Part shown: one piece after another, positions 7,024-12,573 of the stretch | Layout of the letters: every line of letters starts with the position of its first letter | Numbering within the stretch: the first letter of the stretch is position 1 | Assembly: GCA_009843625.1 (NCBI GenBank) | Contig: VYDD01000379.1 | Span: 1 to 13,347 of the forward strand | Reading direction: 5' to 3' | Origin: Gammaproteobacteria bacterium | GTDB lineage: Bacteria; Gemmatimonadota; Gemmatimonadetes; Longimicrobiales; Gaopeijiaceae | Length of the DNA stretch: 13,347 bases | Notes under the pieces: generated by a model | Seen by the model: only the letters and a program-made list of their open reading frames with translations | Database searches by the model: none | Told to the model about the DNA's origin: nothing | Program-made: the position numbers and the translations under genes

Positions 7024-7421
7024 GCGGGACCGCCGGTGTGTTCCGCGATGAGGAAGCGCCAGCGCAGCTGCAGCCCGAACCAGAGCAGGGAAGCGACGGC
7101 CAGGATCAGGGTGCCGAGCGCCGAGCTGAGGAGCGCGACCTTGATGCCTCCCGCCACCAGTGTCGCCCGGACCTCGCCGGCCAACTCGATGAACTGGAAG
7201 GTGATGATGATGCCGACCAGCGTGCCCAGCACGCCGCTGATGGCCGCGAACCCTCCCCAGAACAGGATGGCGTCGATCCAGGCCTTGGCGTGCCGGCCCG
7301 GCATGGCGTTGCGCCACACCAGCGCGAGCGACCAAAGCGCGAGGGCGACGACCACCAGCAGCGAGAAGGTGAGCGGCCAGCGGATCACGCCGAGGGCTCG
7401 AAAGGCTTCCATCGCGGTCAT
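7020..7421 (-). CDS. Small TolQ/ExbB/MotA-like membrane protein
   Basis: 133 aa, starting at ATG 7421-7419, which overlaps the upstream stop by 4 bp (ATGA); its own stop overlaps the next ATG in the same way. Three membrane helices are visible at residues about 14-36, 49-77 and 93-119. The second and third helices with their connecting loop resemble the proton-channel core of MotA/TolQ/ExbB proteins: Ile-Ser-Gly-Val-Leu-Gly-Thr-Leu-Val-Gly-Ile-Ile-Ile-Thr-Phe, then a short loop, then Ile-Lys-Val-Ala-Leu-Leu-Ser-Ser-Ala-Leu-Gly-Thr-Leu-Ile. Family members use ion flow to drive partner proteins (TolR, ExbD or MotB) across the periplasm. No such partner is encoded in this window, and the protein lacks the long cytoplasmic regions of full TolQ or MotA. 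It may work with the neighbouring membrane protein, but this is inference. Confidence 0.72.
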   Translation of the reverse strand: MTAMEAFRALGVIRWPLTFSLLVVVALALWSLALVWRNAMPGRHAKAWIDAILFWGGFAAISGVLGTLVGIIITFQFIELAGEVRATLVAGGIKVALLSSALGTLILAVASLLWFGLQLRWRFLIAEHTGGPA

Positions 7422-8233
7422 GACGATTCTCCCAGGGATGCGGGTTGGTGTGGACGCGCAGGGTCGAACGCCGCCGGCGTCCCGGTGCGAGTGTCCGGCA
7501 AGGGGCGGCCCAGCAGCTCGGCGTGCGCGCTGGAAACGAGTGCGAGCCAGTGTGCGGGAATGAACCAGGCCAGCCCTCCGGCGAGGGCCAGGAGCAGTGA
7601 GATCGAGAGCAGGACGCTGCTCGCGGCCAGCCATTCGAGCAGGAGCGATCCGGCCAGTCCGGGCTCGGCCTCCAGAACCCCGGCGAGCCGGAAGAGGTCG
7701 ACAAGGGCGCCGAAGATGCCGGTGGCGAGCGTCAGGCCGGACAGGAACAGGATCACGCGGAGGTTCGCTGCCGGATCCTGGTGGTCGCGCTTGACCCACA
7801 GCCTGAACGAGAGCGTGGCGATAGCTGCGAACAGGAGTGTGCCCAGCCCGAGAACCGGCCACAGGAAGGGCGACGCATGACCGAGCCAGTCGGCCCGCAG
7901 GAGCAGGAATGTCTCCGCGAAGAGCACGACCGCGGTGGCGAGGGCCAGCGCCGACCGTTCGATGGTACGCAGGCGGCCGGGGCTGAAGTGGCGGGTGAGG
8001 CGACGGTAGTGGGAGGCGTGCAGCCGATCGAGTTCGCGTAGCGTCGCCCCGTCGGGCACGAGGGCGTCCAGCGCACGGGCGCGAGCCTGCTCCGGCGGCA
8101 TGCCTCGGGCTTCGAGTTCGCCGGAGAGCGCCTCGAGGTCGAACTCGAGTTCGCGCAGGATCCTGAGGCGGTCCGGAATGGGCACCATCAGGTCCTGGTC
8201 CAACCGGCGAAGCGTCGGCTGGAACGCGCTCAC
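7418..8233 (-). CDS. HAAS-like N-terminal domain plus multi-helix membrane protein
   Basis: 271 aa with a GTG start (8233-8231) that overlaps the stop of the PadR gene as GTGA. Residues about 8-75 are charged and helical: Arg-Ile-Leu-Arg-Glu-Leu-Glu-Phe-Asp-Leu-Glu-Ala, then Gly-Met-Pro-Pro-Glu-Gln-Ala-Arg-Ala-Arg-Ala-Leu. This fits the small all-helical HAAS/DUF1700 or permease-prefix type domain that commonly follows PadR genes. Four to five membrane helices follow at about 94-113, 122-146, 159-183 and 195-233, then a polar tail of about 35 residues rich in Pro, Arg and Ser. In known PadR-HAAS pairs the membrane protein is thought to transmit an envelope signal or to be the regulated target. 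No enzymatic or transporter motif is visible. It is followed by the TolQ-like gene with another ATGA overlap. The assignment to HAAS rests on pattern and context, not on a search. Confidence 0.72.
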   Translation of the reverse strand: MSAFQPTLRRLDQDLMVPIPDRLRILRELEFDLEALSGELEARGMPPEQARARALDALVPDGATLRELDRLHASHYRRLTRHFSPGRLRTIERSALALATAVVLFAETFLLLRADWLGHASPFLWPVLGLGTLLFAAIATLSFRLWVKRDHQDPAANLRVILFLSGLTLATGIFGALVDLFRLAGVLEAEPGLAGSLLLEWLAASSVLLSISLLLALAGGLAWFIPAHWLALVSSAHAELLGRPLPDTRTGTPAAFDPARPHQPASLGESS

Positions 8234-8601
8234 GCCGGAACCTCGCGCGCGCGGCGAAGCATCCGCATGAGCCCGGCCAGAATATCCTCAACCCGGTCCG
8301 TCTCTCCACTGAGGTGCCGGCGACCGAGATCGGTAAGCGAATAGACCTTCTTCCTCCGGCCTGCCCCGCTCGACCACCGGCCCCGGATGAATCCATTCGC
8401 CTCCATCCGATGCAGGATCGGATACAGGGTGCCGTGCCGGAACCGGAAGACTCCGTTGCTGTGCGCCTCCACATCCAGCGCGATCTGGTAGCCGTGTCTG
8501 GGCCCCTCCCGCAGGGCGGCGAGGACCAGCAGCTCGTGGATTCCCCGGGCGAAGCCCTGCGCGTCGAATTCCTGGTCGCCGGGGGTGCCTGGCTTGCTCA
8601 T
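8230..8601 (-). CDS. PadR family transcriptional regulator
   Basis: 123 aa. The start ATG (8601-8599) overlaps the stop of the long propeller-FGE gene by 4 bp (ATGA), so translation is probably coupled. Residues about 16-97 form the PadR winged helix: Ile-His-Glu-Leu-Leu-Val-Leu-Ala-Ala-Leu, then the hallmark His-Gly-Tyr-Gln-Ile near 36, Phe-Arg-His-Gly-Thr-Leu-Tyr-Pro-Ile-Leu-His-Arg-Met-Glu near 55 (recognition helix), and the wing ending in Lys-Lys-Val-Tyr-Ser-Leu-Thr-Asp-Leu-Gly. The last 25 residues form the short dimerisation helix. PadR proteins are usually repressors that autoregulate and control adjacent membrane proteins. Here the gene is second in its operon, and the best operator candidate is the duplicated AT-rich repeat in the operon promoter at 11618-11668. 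The link between protein and site is inference. Confidence 0.93.
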   Translation of the reverse strand: MSKPGTPGDQEFDAQGFARGIHELLVLAALREGPRHGYQIALDVEAHSNGVFRFRHGTLYPILHRMEANGFIRGRWSSGAGRRKKVYSLTDLGRRHLSGETDRVEDILAGLMRMLRRAREVPA

Positions 8602-11591
8602 GGCTGGACTTGTCTCCGTGGGTGCTGTGCGAGTTCCGGCTCTTCCGCCTGGTTGAATGTGATGTCTCGCACGAGACGAAAACCAAACGTGTTGTAGCGG
8701 TCGCTCCAGGGGCCTGGATGGGAGAAGCTGCGGAACGCAGCCGTTACCATCCATGAATAGGATGACCAATGACCGCCTCGCTTGACAGGCCGGATGCAGG
8801 CGCCGTCCTGCCACCATGGAGAATCTTCCGTCCTGGCGGAGCCGTCACCGGGATTCCCTTCATGAGTGTCATTCCAGCAATCGGCAACCCATTCCCGCGC
8901 ATTCCCGAGCACGTCGTGGAGTCCGAACGGGTTGGCCGGAAACGATCCGGCGGGAGTCGTGGTTCGGAGTTCCCAATCCCCTGGACAGCCTTCGCAGGTG
9001 ACCATGCCGGCACCGGGTCCGTCCCCCCAGTAGCGGGTTGTCGTCGTGCCGCCTCGCGCGGCGTATTCCCACTCCGCCTCGCTGGGCAGGCGGTAGGTCT
9101 GACCGGTGAGTTCGCTGATCCATGTGATGTACTGGTCGACATCGGGATGGGCGAGGTTGATCACCGGCCGGTCGCCGCGGCCCCAGCCGTTGTCGTCGGG
9201 CACATACGTGCATCCTCCGGCGTCGACGCAGGCATCCCATTCCCGCAACATCACCTCATACTTTCCGATTGCGAAGGGATACGCGATTCGAACCTCGGTG
9301 GGCGGTTTCTGCGCCTCCACCATCCACTCGGGTTGCGGCGGGTTCCCGGGATCCGGCTTCTCGTGCGCGCCGCCTCCCATCACGTACTCGCCCGGGGCCA
9401 GTTCGACCATCAAGGGGCATTCGGGGCAATCGCGAAACTCGTGAAATCCGGACGATGCCGGGACCGGCGGGTTGGCGGACGCACCGCCTTCGGTCAGTTC
9501 GAGTGTCGGTGCCTCCGCCGGATCCGATGCGATAGGCCGGACCAGTCGGAAGCCGGTCATGGTCTCGCGCTCGTTCCATGGGCCCGGATGGTAGAACTCC
9601 CGGAACGCGGCCGTCACGGACCACGAGAAGGATGACCAACTGCTGCCTCGCTTGACAGGCCGTTCACAGGCGCCGTCCTGCCACCATGGAGAATCTTCCG
9701 TCCTCGCGGAGCCGTCGCCGGGATTCCCTTCATGCGTGGCATTCCAGCAGTCCGCGACCCATTCCGTCACGTTCCCGATCGTGTCGTGGAGCCCGAACGG
9801 GTTGGCCGGGAATGATCCTGCGGGAGTTGTGTTCCTGAGATTCCATCGGCGGCCCGGACAGCCCTCGCAGGTCATCATGCCGGCACCGAGGCCGTCCCCC
9901 CAGTAGCGGGTTGTCGTCGTACCTCCGCGCGCGGCGTATTCCCACTCCGCCTCGCTGGGCAGGCGGTAGGCCTGGCCCGTGCGCTCGCTGATCCATGTGA
10001 CGTACTGGTCCACATCGGGGCGGGCGAGGTTGATCACCGGCCGGTCGCCGCGCCCCCAGCCGTTGTCGTCGGGCACATACGTGCATCCTCCGGCGTCGAC
10101 GCAAAGGTCCCATTCCCCGAACGTCACTTCATGTTTGCCGATGCCGAAGGAGTACGCGATTCGCACCTCGGTGGGCGGGTTCTGTGCCTCCACCAGCCAC
10201 TCGGGCGGAGGCGGGTTCCCGGGATCCGGCTCCTCGTGCGCGCCCCGCCCCATCACGTACTCGCCCGGAGGCAGTTCGACCATCACGGGGCATTCCGGGC
10301 AGTCGCGAAACTCACGGAATCCGGACGATGTCGGGACCGGCGGGTTCGCGGCCGTACCGTTCTCCGTCGTCGGCTCCCGATCGGAATCCGCATCGGTCAG
10401 GCGGTATAGCGACACGATCGGCTCGCCGGTTTCCTCCAGGCGAAGACCCGCGAAGATGGAATCGGAGATGAACGCAACGGGAACCCCGGGCAGCTCGAAT
10501 GAGCCCGCGTATCCTCCGGAGGAATCGAGGATGTCGACGAAGCGGGGCGTCATTCCGTCCGCACTTCGCGTCACCCACAGCCGGCCTCCGGGAGCTGCGA
10601 CCATGCTCAGCACCGGCGAGACCTGCTCCTCGTATCCGACCGCGGCCACGATATCCTCCGCCTCCAGCCCGAAGCGCCGCATGAACATCCCATAGGGACC
10701 GGGGCCGAACTCGGCACCTCGAACGGCCATCTGTCGCGTGACGTCGATCGGGTCCACGGACCGTCTTATGCTCGCCACCACCGAGCCGCCGGCATGCTTG
10801 TCGATGCGATAGCCCGGCCCGTTCAGGAAGAAGATGGAGTCTCCCCGGTGCGTCCAGATGACCGAGGGCGCGAGCACCCGGGGCCCCGGAAAGGATCCGC
10901 CGCCGAACTCCATGACCGCCAGTTCCATCGGGACTTCGTGCAGCGTCGTCGTGGTCTGCCCTCTCTCAACGACAAGTCGCTGCTCCGTGACCATTCCCGA
11001 TGACGACGTGGCGCTCGTCACCGTGGCGAGCCAGTCGCTTCCGACCGCGAATCCCGGACCCCAGTAGGCCAGTTCCGGGCGCTGCTCGTTGAGGAGGTCG
11101 CCCTCGCTCGACCAGCGATTCAGGATCTGCCGGCCGGTGTCCCACACCGTGAGAGCCCCGTACGGGTCCATGGACACGGCGGCGGGATTGCGAAACTCTC
11201 CGGGTCCGTCCCCCTCGCGTCCGTAGGTGCCCGCATAGGCTCCCGAAGCGTCGAATGCCACGACTCTCTGCCCTGTCCAGTCCGCCACGTAGATCCGGTC
11301 TGTCATCGGATCAGCGGCCACGCCCCACGGAACCGCCGTAAGCGCGCTGTCGGGAGGTACGAGATCGACCGTTCGCACGGCTCGGATGCCAAGCATTTCG
11401 TCGGGGCCGTGGTTCTCGATGATGGTCACGCCCGCGGAATCGCGCGCAGGCGCGGCCTGGGTGTCACGCTGTGCCGGCTCGCACGAACCGATTGTCAGCG
11501 TCAGCAGGGCGGCGATCCATGGAATGCCGGTTTGCGCTGGGCGACGCTGCATGACGCCGCATGGCCGGATGAAGCGCGAACGCTTGCGCAT
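8598..11591 (-). CDS. Beta-propeller lipoprotein fused to two tandem FGE-sulfatase-like domains
   Basis: 997 aa from the ATG at 11591-11589, supported by GGAGGAG (11601-11607) at 9 nt. Residues 1-37 are an Arg-rich n-region, a hydrophobic core and the lipobox Thr-Ile-Gly-Ser-Cys37. Residues about 45-398 are a six-bladed beta-propeller: Trp-Gly-Val-Ala-Ala-Asp-Pro, Tyr-Val-Ala-Asp-Trp-Thr-Gly-Gln-Arg-Val, Gly-Asp-Gly-Pro-Gly-Glu-Phe. Residues about 425-687 and 716-977 are two FGE-like domains, each introduced by Asn-Pro-Pro-Val-Pro. By hand alignment they differ at about 44 of 272 positions plus a one-codon indel, roughly 83% identical. Both keep the Leu-Pro-Ser-Glu-Ala-Glu-Trp-Glu-Tyr and Asn-Pro-Phe-Gly-Leu-His-Asp signatures but lack the catalytic cysteines of true formylglycine-generating enzyme. 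The likely role is an extracytoplasmic binding scaffold. It is the first gene of a five-gene operon. The join could in principle hide an assembly error, but the reading frame is open throughout. Confidence 0.85.
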   Translation of the reverse strand: MRKRSRFIRPCGVMQRRPAQTGIPWIAALLTLTIGSCEPAQRDTQAAPARDSAGVTIIENHGPDEMLGIRAVRTVDLVPPDSALTAVPWGVAADPMTDRIYVADWTGQRVVAFDASGAYAGTYGREGDGPGEFRNPAAVSMDPYGALTVWDTGRQILNRWSSEGDLLNEQRPELAYWGPGFAVGSDWLATVTSATSSSGMVTEQRLVVERGQTTTTLHEVPMELAVMEFGGGSFPGPRVLAPSVIWTHRGDSIFFLNGPGYRIDKHAGGSVVASIRRSVDPIDVTRQMAVRGAEFGPGPYGMFMRRFGLEAEDIVAAVGYEEQVSPVLSMVAAPGGRLWVTRSADGMTPRFVDILDSSGGYAGSFELPGVPVAFISDSIFAGLRLEETGEPIVSLYRLTDADSDREPTTENGTAANPPVPTSSGFREFRDCPECPVMVELPPGEYVMGRGAHEEPDPGNPPPPEWLVEAQNPPTEVRIAYSFGIGKHEVTFGEWDLCVDAGGCTYVPDDNGWGRGDRPVINLARPDVDQYVTWISERTGQAYRLPSEAEWEYAARGGTTTTRYWGDGLGAGMMTCEGCPGRRWNLRNTTPAGSFPANPFGLHDTIGNVTEWVADCWNATHEGNPGDGSARTEDSPWWQDGACERPVKRGSSWSSFSWSVTAAFREFYHPGPWNERETMTGFRLVRPIASDPAEAPTLELTEGGASANPPVPASSGFHEFRDCPECPLMVELAPGEYVMGGGAHEKPDPGNPPQPEWMVEAQKPPTEVRIAYPFAIGKYEVMLREWDACVDAGGCTYVPDDNGWGRGDRPVINLAHPDVDQYITWISELTGQTYRLPSEAEWEYAARGGTTTTRYWGDGPGAGMVTCEGCPGDWELRTTTPAGSFPANPFGLHDVLGNAREWVADCWNDTHEGNPGDGSARTEDSPWWQDGACIRPVKRGGHWSSYSWMVTAAFRSFSHPGPWSDRYNTFGFRLVRDITFNQAEEPELAQHPRRQVQP
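8661..9473 (-). repeat. Tandem module copy 2 (second FGE-like domain)
   Basis: This is an 813-bp counterpart of 9531-10346, shorter by one codon near residue 871, where Arg-Arg-Trp becomes Asp-Trp. Differences cluster in the first strand region near residues 781-783 and in the last 30 or so residues, the part that forms the variable face in C-type-lectin-like folds. The copies are linked by an Ala/Pro/Glu-rich spacer of about 19 residues. Confidence 0.88.
9531..10346 (-). repeat. Tandem module copy 1 (first FGE-like domain)
   Basis: This 816-bp coding segment (residues 416-687 of the 997-aa protein) is repeated at 8661-9473 with an offset of 870-873 bp. Long stretches are identical in DNA, for example around CCACCATGGAGAATCTTCCG on the plus strand, at 9681-9700 in this copy and 8811-8830 in the other. 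Confidence 0.88.
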
Positions 11592-11617
11592 TTCCGAAAC
11601 CTCCTCCCGGGGACAAC

Positions 11618-11638
11618 ATATCGATAGCCGTCATATCA
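11618..11638. promoter_or_regulatory. Second operator-like copy at the transcription start
   Basis: This 21-nt unit begins ATATCGAT, keeps the central CCG and ends ATATCA, matching the unit at 11648-11668 at 17 of 21 positions with an exact 30-bp offset (about three helical turns). Each copy is also preceded by GACAAC (11612-11617 and 11639-11644). The dyad is less perfect than in the other copy. It lies at about +1 to +21 of the predicted transcript. Confidence 0.55.
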
Positions 11639-11644
11639 GACAAC

Positions 11645-11674
11645 ATTATATCGATTACCGATATATCATCGCAA
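11645..11674 (-). promoter_or_regulatory. Sigma-70-type promoter of the propeller-FGE/PadR operon
   Basis: On the minus strand the -10 is a perfect TATAAT (11650-11645) and the -35 is TTGCGA (11674-11669), with an 18-bp spacer. Transcription should start near 11638, giving a leader of about 47 nt before the ATG at 11591 with its GGAGGAG site. It lies in a conspicuously AT-rich island within GC-rich DNA. Confidence 0.72.
11647..11665. promoter_or_regulatory. Perfect palindromic operator candidate (upstream copy)
   Basis: TATATCG, 5 nt, CGATATA: exact 7-bp arms. It overlaps the -10 and most of the -10/-35 spacer of the operon promoter, the classic position for a repressor. It is embedded in a 21-nt unit (11648-11668) that recurs with 17 matches at 11618-11638. 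The PadR protein of the same operon is the obvious candidate ligand, by inference. Confidence 0.6.
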
Positions 11675-11695
11675 GATCCGGGTGGAGCAGGGACG

Positions 11696-11713
11696 TGAAC
11701 CCCGGCGGGTTTA
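11696..11713 (-). terminator. Weak hairpin just after the Ser/Thr-rich lipoprotein gene
   Basis: TGAACCC and GGGTTTA can pair (one G-T wobble) around a 4-nt loop, 6 nt past the stop at 11720-11722. No U-run follows, so termination here is uncertain. It sits just upstream of the operon promoter. Confidence 0.3.
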
Positions 11714-11719
11714 TCCGCG

Positions 11720-12397
11720 TCAGGAGTCCGTGGCGGTCAGTTCGATGTCACGGTTGACGCTGAGGCCGCATACGGAGCCGGTGATGGTCGCGGTCGGGAT
11801 GGCGCCGCTGAGGGCGCTGTCGACCATCGAGATCTCGGAGGTGATGGTGTTGTCGAGATCGCAGCTGCCCGACCTGGTCCCGCTCGTCCAGCTGAACGAG
11901 CCGGAAGACGTGATGTTGATGGAAAAGCTGAAGTCTTCCAGCACAAGGATGACCGAGCCCGTCTGAGCCAGACCCGGATTGCTCTCCAGGACGAAGGTGG
12001 TGCCGCCGCCGGTGAACGTGCAGCCGCTGGGGGTCAGGGTGCCCGAAAGCTCCACCTCCAGGGAACCCCGGGCCTCGTCTATGGAGATCGTCGCACTTCC
12101 CGAGAACGCGGCTTGGCCGCCTTCGGCGCAGGGAGTGGAGGCGTCCAGGGGAAGTGGCGCTCCAGGCGGAACGACCGTGAGGATGTCCGGATCCGCCTGG
12201 AGGAGTATTCCCCCGTACGCCAGAAGGCTTCCACCGTACAGCCCCTGCACGAGGGCGTTGGCTTCGTCCTGGGTCATCTGGTCTTCGTCCGGCCCTGTAG
12301 AGTCTTCGCAGGCTGTCAGCGCCAGGGTGGTCGGGGCGAGCAGCAGAACGAGGAGGAGTTTGAGGGATATCGGCTGACGATTTGTGTTTGAGGACAT
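11720..12397 (-). CDS. Ser/Thr/Gly-rich lipoprotein of unknown function
   Basis: 225 aa from the ATG at 12397-12395, preceded by AGGAGC (12406-12411) at 8 nt. Residues 1-30 are a lipoprotein signal: Arg7, Lys13, a Leu-rich core and the lipobox Leu-Thr-Ala-Cys30. Mature residues Cys-Glu-Asp-Ser-Thr-Gly-Pro are a familiar beginning for lipoproteins of Gemmatimonadota. A short acidic helical stretch (Asp-Gln-Met-Thr-Gln-Asp-Glu-Ala-Asn-Ala-Leu) follows, then about 150 residues of alternating Ser/Thr/Gly/Val strands resembling a beta-sandwich. Four further Cys (near 92, 128, 182 and 212) could form disulfides. No known family or motif is recognised. The gene is divergent from the imuA-like gene and ends about 45 bp before the operon promoter. 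A role in DNA repair is not implied by position. Confidence 0.78.
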   Translation of the reverse strand: MSSNTNRQPISLKLLLVLLLAPTTLALTACEDSTGPDEDQMTQDEANALVQGLYGGSLLAYGGILLQADPDILTVVPPGAPLPLDASTPCAEGGQAAFSGSATISIDEARGSLEVELSGTLTPSGCTFTGGGTTFVLESNPGLAQTGSVILVLEDFSFSINITSSGSFSWTSGTRSGSCDLDNTITSEISMVDSALSGAIPTATITGSVCGLSVNRDIELTATDS

Positions 12398-12573
12398 TGT
12401 CCGAAGCTCCTGAGAATGGGATTGGCGGCATTCCCTTCCGCGGTAGTCCGATACGCGAAGAAGAGAACCCTGCCGCACGTCATCCTACCCTTTCCGGGAT
12501 GGGATGGTTCGGACGCGCGGAGCAGGGATCGCCGTTTGACACTTACGGGTTTTGTTCGGTATCTTGTCGGCCC
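12398..12573. other. Divergent intergenic region between lipoprotein and imuA-like gene
   Basis: This 176-bp gap carries the AGGAGC ribosome binding site for the minus-strand lipoprotein gene and the clear promoter of the imuA-like gene (12536-12565). I found no convincing promoter for the minus strand and no LexA box of the Gram-positive (CGAAC-N4-GTTCG) or alpha-proteobacterial (GTTC-N7-GTTC) type. Confidence 0.5.
12536..12565 (+). promoter_or_regulatory. Promoter of the imuA-like gene, probably near-leaderless
   Basis: A perfect -35 TTGACA (12536-12541), an 18-bp spacer and a -10 TATCTT (12560-12565, four of six matches). Transcription should start about 12571-12574, at or within a few bases of the ATG at 12574. 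No ribosome binding site precedes that ATG, which fits a leaderless message. Confidence 0.65.

Noticed and set aside
8661..10346. The FGE duplication as a diversity-generating retroelement target
   Set aside because: No reverse transcriptase, template repeat or accessory gene is present, and differences between copies are not restricted to adenine positions.
11612..11668. The two AT-rich units as a CRISPR array or replication iterons
   Set aside because: There are only two imperfect units, placed exactly over a promoter, with no cas or replication gene nearby; operators explain them better.
11683..11712. tRNA-like T-arm look (GGGACGTGAACCCC) near the end of the lipoprotein gene
   Set aside because: No acceptor, D or anticodon arm can be assembled around it, and the loop lacks the invariant T-loop adenine on the minus strand.
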